62,000 bases of DNA, taken from contig CAJNDS010002503.1 of assembly GCA_905221605.1 (NCBI GenBank), forward strand, positions 257,501 to 319,500, in the 5' to 3' direction. Positions 26,501-38,099 of this stretch are shown piece after piece; the first letter of the stretch is position 1; each line of letters starts with the position of its first letter. This DNA is from Symbiodinium natans (taxonomy: Eukaryota > Sar > Dinophyceae > Suessiales > Symbiodiniaceae). The position numbers and the translations under genes are program-made. The notes below the pieces were generated by a model that was not told the DNA's origin, searched no databases, and saw only the letters and a program-made list of their open reading frames with translations.

Positions 26501-29500
26501 CCCTAAACCCTAAGCCCTAAACCCTAAACCCTAAACCCTAAACCCTAAACCCTAAACCCTAAACCCTAAGCCCGCGTCGGGGAAGGGGAGGCTTGCTTCT
26601 ATGCGTTGACTGCTTGGCAACTTTTGGGGAATATTGCCAGGACGAGTTCTTCTACAGCGGCTGGAATCTGATGGATCTTGGCACCTGGACAGCATAGGGC
26701 ATAGGGTTTAGGGTTTAGGGTTTAGGGTTTAGGGTTTAGGGTTTAGGGACCATCAGCTTGACTCTGTGCCTGAACCACAGACCCCAAAAGGATTTTGGGC
26801 TGCAATCTGTGCAGGCGTCTTGTCTTTGTGCAGCGCCCGGTTCTCTAAACTCCGGCTTTTTTTCGGGGGTGCCGGGTACCCTGAACGTGGGTCCGTATGA
26901 CAGGAGCCCGAAACAACGACAGTAGCGTAGAGAACTGACCACATCTTTTGGCATTTCCTGACCCATGGACACCTGCAAAAAGAAGAACTTCAGCCCCGCG
27001 CCAGATACCCCAAACCCAAAGCTCTTGTTTAGGGTTAGGGCGTTAGGGTTTTAGGGTTTAGGGTTCAGGGTTTAGGGTTTAGGGGGTTTAGGGTTTAGGG
27101 CTTGAACCCTAAACCAAATTCTTGGCGCCGGACGTGCCGGAGAAATCTCTCCACGAGTCCTAAACACCCTCAAACAAAGGGAGTCTTATTGGCCAAGCTC
27201 TGAACGCCGGGAATCCTAAACCCTGAGGTTTAGCGTTTAGGGTTGAGGGTTTATTGCCCTAAGCCCGAAACTCTCTGGTTGTGAGAATGCAAGCTGCGAG
27301 GCCTCCTCGTAATTGCAATCGTAGACTTGATCTTCTACTTCAGCGTCGGCGGAACCTCTCTGGACCCTGCCTCAGGGGCGTTTCTAGGGCTTGAGAAGGG
27401 TGGTCAGATTTCCGGTTTTGGGGTTTGAGTTTCTTGGGTTCAGTCTGTTGGATTCTCCTGAGGGCTTTCGCCCCAAGCTTGACCCATGTGGCCGCTACCA
27501 TCTTCAAACTCAACTCCAACCCCAAACCCTATTGGAGTTTATTCCAGGCATCTGCGAAACCTGCCTGGGTTGGACTTGGAAAGAACTGGAACCGGTTCCT
27601 TCGGCTCTTTACAAAGCATCCTGTTTTGGCCGGGTTAGTAGACACACACACACACTGTGTGTGTGTGTATGTCCTTCAGATCAGCTAGATAAGAAGTTCT
27701 GACTAGCAGCCAAGCATTGCAGCAACACGGGAGTGGGTCAGTTGTTGCCAACATGAATGGCAGCCCGTGACGGCGAACATGTTACCGTGTGCCGAGTGTA
27801 GGTCTCTTGACTGTTATCCTGACCAATTTTCTGCACATCAGGAAATCGGCCAGTACCCGCTGCCATATACAGCTGTTGCTTTTGGTGGACTTGTCCCATC
27901 GCCCGCCAGGAGTAGTGCAAAAGATCCTAGTGCAAGCAATGCAGGACTTGTCCAATGATTTTGAACAGTGTTTCCTAGCAGCTTTGCCTCAGCTGCCTCA
28001 GCCCTTCTGTAAAACAGTGCCCGAAACCGCCCAAGCCCTACACCCTAATTAAGACTTTTTGTTGGCATTACTGTTGCTGCTTTTGCAGTTGCTGACGCTC
28101 TTCCCACCACTGCTACTGCCATTCCTGTTAGCTTCCGCCGCATCCACCGGACTTCTGCGCCCTAAACCCTAAACCCCTCGCAGTGCCAAGGACGTGATGG
28201 TCATCCTGTGCGAGATTGATTGTTGCTGCCTTCGTCATTCCTAGCATATCTCAGTGGTTCCCATCTCTCGCATGTGCCTCTTAGTCATGAGTGTTCAGGG
28301 CCCGACGTCGATGCTTCCTGCAAGTACTGTATCCAGACTACAGAGGAACCTTGCCGACGTGTGTGCTACAGTAGACTCAGGCATGCCGCGAGCGTAAACA
28401 GCAACAAAGCTAGGCCTATTTCAGGTGGATACATAACATGACCCTTGTGTAACCCGTAGTGCCCTTATATGCCCCGTACAGAAGCCCTTTAGAGGCATTT
28501 CGCCTGGGAACTCTCTTCCCGAGGTTCTCCTAGTCCTCAAGCCCCCAAGCAGGCGACACGCTCACCGGAGCTTTAACTTAAAAGCGCGTTGCCCGGTTTC
28601 TACAAGCTCCCAAGCCAGCCCTTCTGGTCGCGTAGGTGGATTCGGGGTTTGGGGTTTGCAGGGTTTAGGGTTGAGGGTTTCAACCCCTGAGAAGAATGTC
28701 CAAGGAGCACCTGAGCGGACCGACAAAAAACGCTCCCCCCCCAAAAGGTCGCAAGTCCTTCGCTTGGGTGCACACCCTGAACCCCCCCAAAACCCTGCAG
28801 CTGAAACCCTCACTCCCAACCCCTGAGCCATATATACCTCATCCCCTAAATGCTTGTTCAACCTCCCTAAAGCCTTCTGCACCCTGGCTCGTTTTTCCTA
28901 CATCATACTCGCTTTCCTCTTGGGGTTCCCTGTAACATTTCCCATATGTGGTGGCTTCCTTTCGGCTTTACAGGGTGTAGAGTTAGGGTTTAGCGGGTAC
29001 TCCAAAATGAGTGCAAGAACTGGTTTTGTGATAGGTGTAGGCATTGCTGAATGCGTTGAAGTACTCAATGCAATAGACAACATTGAGCCTTTTCGGGTTG
29101 TTGAAGGCACCTATTATTTCAAGAATAAAGGCAGCAAGGCAGGCTACTGGAAATGCTCGAAACATGAAGCGTTTGCAGCAGGTTTTGCATGGCTCCACTG
29201 AAGAAGCATCCAACTCTAGTTATTCTTGTTGGGGTTGAGGGTTCCAGTGCACAGCACATTCATGAAGCCGGCGATGCTTGTGCTCGCGCTCCTGGCTTTG
29301 TTACTGCTTTGCCTCAGCATTCATTCCGTGGCCCCAGACGGCCTAGATGCAGGCGAGTCGCCAAAGCAAGGCTCCAGCCACTCGGAGGGCTTGCCCGAGA
29401 CTCTGGAGGCCAAGAAAGGGAAACAAGAGGAGGCCTTTGAAGGCTTGGAAGAGTCAAACGACGAGGATGTGGCGCTGATGCTTCGCTTCTACCGGCGGGT

Positions 29501-30794
29501 GTGCGACCTGCTGGGCCCTCGGAAGGACTGGCGCCCCAAGGGCCTCAAGCCCAACGTGCGCACCGCACCCTTGGCTCTGCGGGAGCAGCTCTTCGAGCTG
29601 CTGGCGGAGCAGCCTTCGCTGCCTGCCCTGCAGCAAAGAACACGCCCGCCATTGAAGCCCAATTGCAAGATGACGGAGCTGTATCCAAACATCTTGAACG
29701 GCTTGCCAAGAAGCCAGCCCGCGGTACTGATCGACATGCCCACTGGCATGGGAGGAGGGCCAGAACTAGATTTCCTGGAGATTCGGATCTTGGAGCTACA
29801 AGGCACGGCAAAACTCACTTTAGGGAAATAAATGCATAAATGAAGGAGTATCTTTGAGATCAGAGATACCTGAATACTATATATGATTATATATGTATGT
29901 TTATATATGTAACACCTCTTCGACTTCTTAAAGCCAGGGCTTCTTAACAGGCTCTAGTATGACCAAGGGCTGCTTGACTGAATCTAGCTCCACCGCACTG
30001 TAAGACATGGCACAAACCCCAAAGCGCCACGCCCTGGCAAGGAATTGCGGACTTGTTTGTGGTAGGAGAGTCTAACCACACCTTCCGCGGTGACATCAAA
30101 CCGCGAAACTTCCAGCGGAACAGCCATCGCTTCGACAACTTGGCCAAGTTACCTCGGCTCTGTTAGCTCTGTTAGGACCTCATGTAGTCGATCATGAAAG
30201 TTTGAAAGGCGTTAACCAGATTTGGGTTGCTTTATGAAACTTCGAAAGTTTGGCGTGCGATGTTGCCGAATAAGCCCTGAGCATGCCCAAGCATCCTCAA
30301 GCATCCCTGACCATCCCAAAACCCCAGAATATTTTTAAAGAACGCTTAGGGGGGAGTCTTCGTTTTACTGGTCGGGGGTAGACAGGTTCCAGATTCCCCG
30401 AATGCGTAGCCGAAGGCGGTGGAAGAGGCAATGGGTAAAATCTCTGCGCAGGCGTCCGCGAAGAGTTCGCGCTGTAGGTGTGAAAGCGGTTGTTTAAGAC
30501 ATCATTTGGTCTTGTCGTTTGCGGGCTGTAGCTGCAGAATCCCGCGTTTTCGCTTCGTTTCGCGTCCGCGAAGCGCGAATGTCGCGCGACGGCTGTAGTC
30601 TTTTTTGCATGGTTTGGTGAAGTAGCGTGGCGGCTGCAGTTGTGGAACGCCTGCGTCTTGACATCGTTTCGCGAAGCGTCCGCGACTGTCGCGGGTGGTT
30701 GTAGTCGCGGACCATCCGCATCGTAGCGCCGTGTCGCGAAGGGTCCTCGACCGTCGTGTGGCGGCTGTAGTTGCGTAACGCTTGTGTTTGAGCT

Positions 30795-30849
<55 letters not shown>

Positions 30850-33800
30850 ATAAACAGTAAAGAAGCCAGAGAGAGCAAGAGAGACTTAGAGAGAGGGAGA
30901 TAGAGAGGAACAAGGAAAGAGAACAATAACGGAGACAGTGAGAGATCCGGATGGCGCCGCTGCATTCTCGATCAAGTGGGTCGCGCGTCTGCATTCGTGT
31001 TCGTGTGGCATCTATGGCCTCTAATAGGTTTCATGTTATGAGGTTGAGAGGAGCATCGGAGCAATATACCCACTGCAGGTTGCTTTACCTGGACTTCGAT
31101 AGCTGCAGCGGCTTTCAGCGCAGGGTGGAGGAGATGCGCTCAGCAGGCGTTGGCCCGGCGATGACCTTCTCCCCGATCGAGCAGTCTCAGCGACGCTGTT
31201 TGTGGGAGCTGCTACATCAGGAGAGCCCTATAGATGGGACCTAAAACCGAATAGCCTTCCGAATTGTAAGCGCTTGCGCGAGTCCGCCTCGGCGTTCCAG
31301 GAGAGGTTTGCCAGTTTTTTTCGGGACCCTTTTTTTCGTGCTCTGTGTGGGAGGGGCCCATGGGCTGGGACCCCCCCCCCGCCCCCCCCGGCATGGGATT
31401 GCGACTCTTCCAGGTTTGGGCAGGTCCCGCACAATAAGGAGGGGGGGGGGGGGGTTAGGATTTAGGGTTTAGGGTGTAGGGTTTAGGGTTGAGGGTTTAG
31501 GGGGCGTGACCAATTTGTACTTGTTCCAAATGCCTCTGGGCCAGAGGCCAAGACGAAGTAATCCCTCAAACCTTCAAGCCTAAACCCCTAGTAGAAGAGT
31601 AGTTAACCTTCAACCATTCTGGGGCAGAATAATCCCCTCATAATCCCAAAGGTTAACCTTTAATCCCCCAGGTTACTGGACAACTAAGAACCCTGTAGAC
31701 TTTATAGACCCTGAACTTAGACTTCAAGAACCGAGTTGCCCAAAACCTACAAAACCTACAAACCCTACAAAACGCACAAAACCTACAAAACCGACAAAAC
31801 CTACAAAACCTACAAAAACCTACAAGCCGTGAGCCCGAAGCATCAAGACTGACGGCTATGAGCCCTGAAGCTTGGACCGTATGCTCATCTAAGCACTATG
31901 GAAAGAGCACAATGTTGCGAGTAATCTTCCCCCACCTTGAATATGCAGGGACGCCCAGATCTGCCCGATGATTCGCTGGTGATCTTCACTGACCTGGATG
32001 AGATTCCCAACGCTGAGACCATGATGGCCATGAAGCATTGCCAGCTTGTAGATGCAAGCCAGACGAGATGGGCAATTGAGCAGAGAACGGTTGCCTTCAA
32101 CCTCCGCAGTTTCGGCAAGCCAAACAAGGCATGCTACCCAAGCTTTCCATGGAGACAGGGAATGTTGTACACACTGGGCAATGCGCAGGACCGTCTCAAG
32201 CAGAACCAGGAGATAGCTTTCAGAGGAGAACGTACGCTCCCCACTTTGCGGGGTGCAGCGATGCACTTGGCACACTTTGGCAGCGCGCGGACCCTGACCA
32301 TCAAGGGTCTGCAGCATGGAGAGGGAGGCGGGCTCTATCTGCCTAAGCACTTCGAGCCCTGCGCAGCCACCCAGAAGAATGTCACCGAACTCCTCGCAAC
32401 TTTCAGAGACAACCCTTTGAGCATCGTGCAGGAAACTCTCACGTTCTTTACGTTTTCTTTACTTTTTTTTTTTTTTTTTTTTGGGGGGGGGGGGGGGGTG
32501 GGCGCTTGTTTACAGGGTCCCTAAGGTCTTGCCCGTGCTCCTCTTTTTGTTCTTGGGTTTGGGAGCTTGAAAGACTGTCAGGATCAGAGCGACCCTCTGC
32601 CCAAGCATGCCCGACTGGATGCCTTGCGGAACTGTCAAGTCCCATGGGCTCTGCAGGCAAATCCCGAGCGATACGCTGCCTTCTGGGGACAAGTAGGACG
32701 CGACATGCAAGGCTCAAGAGAAAAGGGGAAGGGGGTGGGGGGGGGGGGGTGGCCCTCTTCCTTTATGCGCTTCGACCTTGGTCTTCGGGCTTTTCTGTGT
32801 GCCAGATCTGACACCTCAAGCCGATAAATGTCTATAAAGCCCGATAGCTCAACTCCTACAAAGCTTAAGAAAGTCCAACCGCACACCTTTCACAAATCCG
32901 GGATCGCCGTCGCGGCATGCGATGGCGACGAGTTCAGAGCGCCAATCGCGAGCAGCACCAGCTCTTTCTCTCCCAGATGACCATAGAATCCCTTCTAAGC
33001 CCTAAACCCGAAACCCCAAACCCTAAACCCCAAACCCCCGAAACCCTAACCCCTACAAACCCTGCCCCTGCGAGCCAGGTTTCCCTTCGGCTGATGCGCC
33101 TGCTTCGTCTCGGGGGCTTGGCCGGGGCACCTAGAACCCTTAAACCCTAAACCCTAAACCCTAAACCCTAAACCCTAAACCCTAAACCCTAAAACCCTAA
33201 AACCCTAAAACCCTAAAACCCTAAAACCCTAAACCCTAAAACCTTAAACCCTAACTTACTCAAGCCTCCGCCCCAAACCCTGCACGCCCAGGTGTTCTGG
33301 CAGTAAGAGGCGAAGGGTTTGGAGTTGAGTGGTTTATCACTTTGTTGTGCGGGGGTTCGGGTTTAGGTTTAGGAAGGGGTTTCGGGGTCCAGGGTTTAGG
33401 GTTGGTTCGGCTTATTCCTTCAGCGCTACACGGGGTGTGCAACAATGCTTCGTGGGCTCCACTTCTGACGGAGGTCCCGACGCTGCGACACGGTAAGTGG
33501 CCCAAGTAGTTTCAGCATACCAAATAGTGGGACGAGTTTTTTGGAAACCATTTATCAGTGCAACAAGTCGCCCTTCTGTTCTTCCTTCTTGCGACCTTCA
33601 GGCTGCAGAAGTTGAGCCTTGGAACCTTAGAAAAGAGCCTCTGACACCTAAAGATAGCCAAGTAGGACCCCGGAGGCGAGGCATGCCCCTTGGGGGATAT
33701 GTGTAGGTCGCTTCGTTGGGCTCGGGAGGATCTTATGTCGGATTCGTTTACAGGGCCACCCTACATCAAGCCAGGTTCGCTTACTCCGCTTCTTCCGGCC

Positions 33801-36800
33801 ACTCTACCTGCTCGTCGCTGGGATCATGGTGTCCATCAAGACCCGGGGGCATAAGATCATGTTCGGCTTCAACCCGCCTGGGCCGCTAGTAGCTGGACCT
33901 GGAACGCTGAAACCAAACACCCCTACTCGCAGCACCTCAGGCGCCCCTTTTTGGCTCAGGGATTACAAACGTTTTACAAGAGCTTGGCCACTCTTCTGGC
34001 TGCTCAAAGCCTGTCAGCCATAAGAGTCATGCCAGCAACGCGGGGAGCAAGCAAGGCCTTTTCCCCAAAACCCTGTAATTCCTAAGCCCACTCATGGCTT
34101 TTGGGAGCCAGTCGGTGTGTCGCTCATTCGCTACCAAGAACTAGTTTGATCATAATAAGGTTCCCCAGGAAGCTTCCCGCCCCAGAGACCCTTCATCCCA
34201 CACCGCTCCTCAAGGTTTTTTCTTACTGCTCTTATTGAGGGAGCCCTTTGTCCTTGATCCCCTGAACCAGAGGCACCTAGCTGCACATGTAGAGGTAGTT
34301 TGTAAGAATAGGGAATGAGAACAGTGATGGGACCTATACATGGTAGTAAAAGAACGTCGGAATCGGTATACTTAAAGACTTAAAGAGCAAGAACTCGAAG
34401 ATCAACATGATCGGCTATTGCCCCGTTTCTCCCCGCAGGATGATGGGCTGCAGGAAATGCTTTACAAACTGTTTCGGAGAGTGCCGGGCATGGGTAACCC
34501 CACACCAAAGAACACTACTCTCGGAATCCGTTCCTCATTCCTGACGAAGCATCTGGGGATTGTTTGCAGGACAGTTGTGTGGGCGTGGCTGCTGATGAGC
34601 CCGCGGCTGAGCCACGAACCTCCAGCAGACCATTCCCGTTTAGGATGGGGGGGGGTTGCAAGGGTCTAGGGTTTATAGTAGTTTGTAGAAGGTTTAAAAT
34701 TGTAGTTTATAGTAGTCTATAGAAGTTTATATAGTAGCTTATAGAAGTTTATAGAAGTTTATAGGTTTTTGGAGCCAGTCCAAGGAGTGACTGGCTCTGG
34801 GGATGCAAGGTGTATCGTGGCAACCCTAAACCGGTAGCTCGCGGTTTTGAGGGAGACCCTGCTCTGCCTTATCAGCCCTTGGCCCTATAGATCCTAAACC
34901 CCTAAGCCCCTAAAATCCTAAACTGCGAAACGCCGAGATCTCCACCACGCAGCCTTAAACGCAAGGTCTCATCATCTACGTCTTCGGCCTTGTGTTCTAC
35001 CGGGCGCTGAAGACTGACATGTGCCCCGGAGGCCGGGGGCCCGCTTTGGTTTTTAGGGTTTAGGGCTCTTTAGGCCCAAAATGGCTAGCCTGAGGAGTGT
35101 TTCGGGTTCAGGGTTTAGGGTTCAGGGTTCAGGTACTGCAAGGATGCACTCGTAGATCAGTATTAAAGATGGGGGCGCCGTCTTGCTTCGCTGCACCGCG
35201 AACCCTTTGCAGACTTGATGTGTGCTCGAAGCCCCAAGCCCTTAATCCTAATCTTTAAACTAAGAACTCAGTGGAAAAGGCATTCTGTAAAATCGCTTTC
35301 AGATTGATAGCCTGAACTCTCAACCCTTAGCCCGCATCCCTCAGACCTGGGTATGAGGGTGTCAGGCTTTAGGGTTTAGGATTTACATACAGGAGCCCGA
35401 AGGGAACCCTAAACCCTAAACCCGAAACGCTGAATCCTCTCTGCTTGGCGAGGCGTGGGGGCGGATGATCCCGACCTGCAAGTCTACTTCGGGAGTTTGG
35501 GGAGTTCCCTGCAGGGTCCTCGGGGAGGAGGGAGAGTGTTGAGGGTTGATAATGGGGTTTAGGGTTTATAGGGTTTGGGGCTTGTAGGGTTTAGAGTGTA
35601 TAGGGTTCGCTGTTTATAGGGTTTAGGCTTCATAGGGTTTTGGGTTTAGGGCTTATGGGGTTTGTGACTTGTAGGGCTTCGGATTCTCTGTCCAATTTGG
35701 TCCTGACTCAGGATTAGAACCCCTGCCCTCTTCCCCTTACCCCTCCTTTTCGAGGTCCTCACGATTCTGGAGGTTTAGACTCCCTAAACCCTAAACCCTA
35801 AACCCTCTTTAGAGTTTTAGAGTCTTTGACCTATAGGGTTTTGGCTCCAGGCTGCAGGACGTGTGAGGTTTCAGTTGCGAAGCATCCGACGTTCCGAAAC
35901 CTAAGGGAAGTCATCAAGCCATCAGCCCTAAAACGCAAGCCCTCAAGCCTAATCCCTAAACCACCCATCCCAAAACCCGATTCCCGATTCCCTAAACCCT
36001 AAACCCTAAACCCTAAACCCTAAACCCTAAACCCTAAACCCTAAACCCTAAAGCCTAAACCCTAAACCCCTTATCCCCCAAACCCTGAACTCTGCGCAGC
36101 ACCCGTGAGCCACGCTCAGGGCCACCGTCTTCCAGATAACGACGCTGGAGGACACGCGAAAGACGCCGCCTTCCTCCCCTCCCCCTTGGGTGTTGTAGGG
36201 TTTAGGGTTTAGGGTTTGGGGTTTAGGGTTTAGGGTTTAGGGTTTAGGGTTTATTGTTTGGGGTGTCGGGTTTCGGGTTTTCGGGTTTCGGGTTAGCTCG
36301 CAGCCCTTCTGGGGGCTTGAGTCTGTTGCCCTGAGCTTAGGGCCTAGTTTGCAGAATACGTGTTAAAGACCCATGAATCCCATTGCAGACCTAAGCCCCT
36401 GTGATCTCCAGGTTCTGAACCTAAACCCTAAACCCTAGATCCTATAGACCCCCTACACCGCATGGCACCTTAGATCTTGATTTTGGCTCGACTCGTGCCG
36501 CCCGCACGCGCCCCCTGGTTCAGGACTGGCCGATAGTGACCGAGACCATGATGAAGTCACAGAGGCACCAGGTTCAGGGTTTAGGGTTTAGGGTTTAGGG
36601 TTTAGGGTTTAGGGTTTAGGGTTTAGGGTTTAGGGTTTAGTCAGCTGAGACCCCAAAACCTGCCTCCCGAAGCCCGAGTGAAGGCCACCCCGAATACTGG
36701 AGCTTTAGACCCCTAAATTTTCAGGGGCCAGAAGTCTGAGAAGGTCAAGGTTCGTGCTGCTGCCCAATGCCCTAAGTTCAGCGCCTTGACCCTCGAAGCC

Positions 36801-37968
36801 TGAAATCCCGAAAGCCCTTGAATCATGAAACCCTTAGGCTCTACACTCTGAACCCTGAACCTAAACCCTAAACTCTCCGGCCAGTTGGCTACTGGCCCTG
36901 GTCATCCTCCTCCTGATGCTGACATCCTACGGTCCGGGCCCCTGGAGTCCTTGAGGCTCAGACCGCAGGTTTTTCGTTGGAGTTCGGGGTTGTCTTCGTT
37001 TAGGGTTTAGGGTTTAGGGTTTAGGGTTTAGGGTTTAGGGTTTAGGGTTTAGGGTTTAGGGTTCAGGGTTTAGGGTTTAGGGTTTAGGGTTTAGGGTTTC
37101 GTGGGAGGCTGGCTCACAAAGTGGCCATAGAAGCCTAGGACCGCACATTCATGTAGTACGAAATAGGGGTATGAGGCTCCCTCTCTGGGGTCACGCAAAC
37201 GAGTTATGTGGCCGAGGCAGCGATCTGAGCAAACAGGAACTGGCCAAGCAAAGCGATGCGACATCAAGATACAAGCTACTCCAGCTGCCACTTCTGTGAC
37301 TCGTGGTCCCAAGTCTCATGCAGGCTTTGGATACTGAACCCGTCGTTTAGTGGTTTGGGGCAGTGTAGGGCTTGGGGGCTTGAGCGTACGGCCCATTTTA
37401 GGAGAAGTTGTCCCGGAGACCGCGTGTCCTAGACAGGGAGCCACGTCTTCAAAACTGAGATTTGGAGCTTCTACTTGTGCGCATGGACGCTTCCCCCCAA
37501 AACACCCCCTACAACCCCCCCAACCCCCCCTCACCAAACCCCCCTAAACCCCCCCCCCCCCCCCCCCCCCCGAAACTCCTTCAACTCCCCTAAACTCCCC
37601 AAACCCGTAAACCCGCCAAGGTGTCATGAACGTGACTGTGGCCATCTTTGTCAACAGCGCAATGGATGTGCAGAGCTCGTTTTAGGGCTCGATAAACAAA
37701 AATAATGAGCGGACGAGTATGAAGTCGGTTATTACATGCTTAATGAATTAAATAGCTGTCGTCTATATTGTATTATATTATATTATATTATATCATATGT
37801 TTATAGTATATTATATATTATATATTATATATTATATATTATATATTATATATTATATATTGTATATTATATATTATATATTATATATCATATATTATAT
37901 ATTATATATTATATATTATATATTATATATGATATATTATATATTATATATTATATTATATTATATTA

Positions 37969-37999
<31 letters not shown>

Positions 38000-38013
38000 T
38001 ATTATTATTATTC

Positions 38014-38099
<86 letters not shown>

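Larger units (their letters stand above)
27369..33078 (+). other. Channel S3-S4 intron hosting the GT17 gene
   Basis: 5,710 bp from GC donor (CCT|GC) to CAG acceptor. Contains orphan frames (27789-29201), the GT17 gene, a CA/TG dinucleotide patch (27640-27669), and CCCTAAA-like units just before the S4 exon. Confidence 0.85.

Noticed and set aside
30297-30994. Minus-strand Ser/Leu/Arg-rich frames of 222 and 166 residues
   Set aside because: They run through the AG dinucleotide tract and the CG-rich minisatellite opposite GT17 intron 2.
33426-33492. Possible exon between the two S4 exons, ending at a GTAAGT donor
   Set aside because: No frame continues the S4 arginine register, while the two S4 exons join directly in phase.
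34440-34483. Possible channel exon reading DDGLQEMLYKLFRRV
   Set aside because: It has a CAG acceptor and can be fitted with other donors, but including it lengthens the S4-S5 linker; the direct join 33775 exon to 34570 exon fits the family better. Kept as an alternative only.
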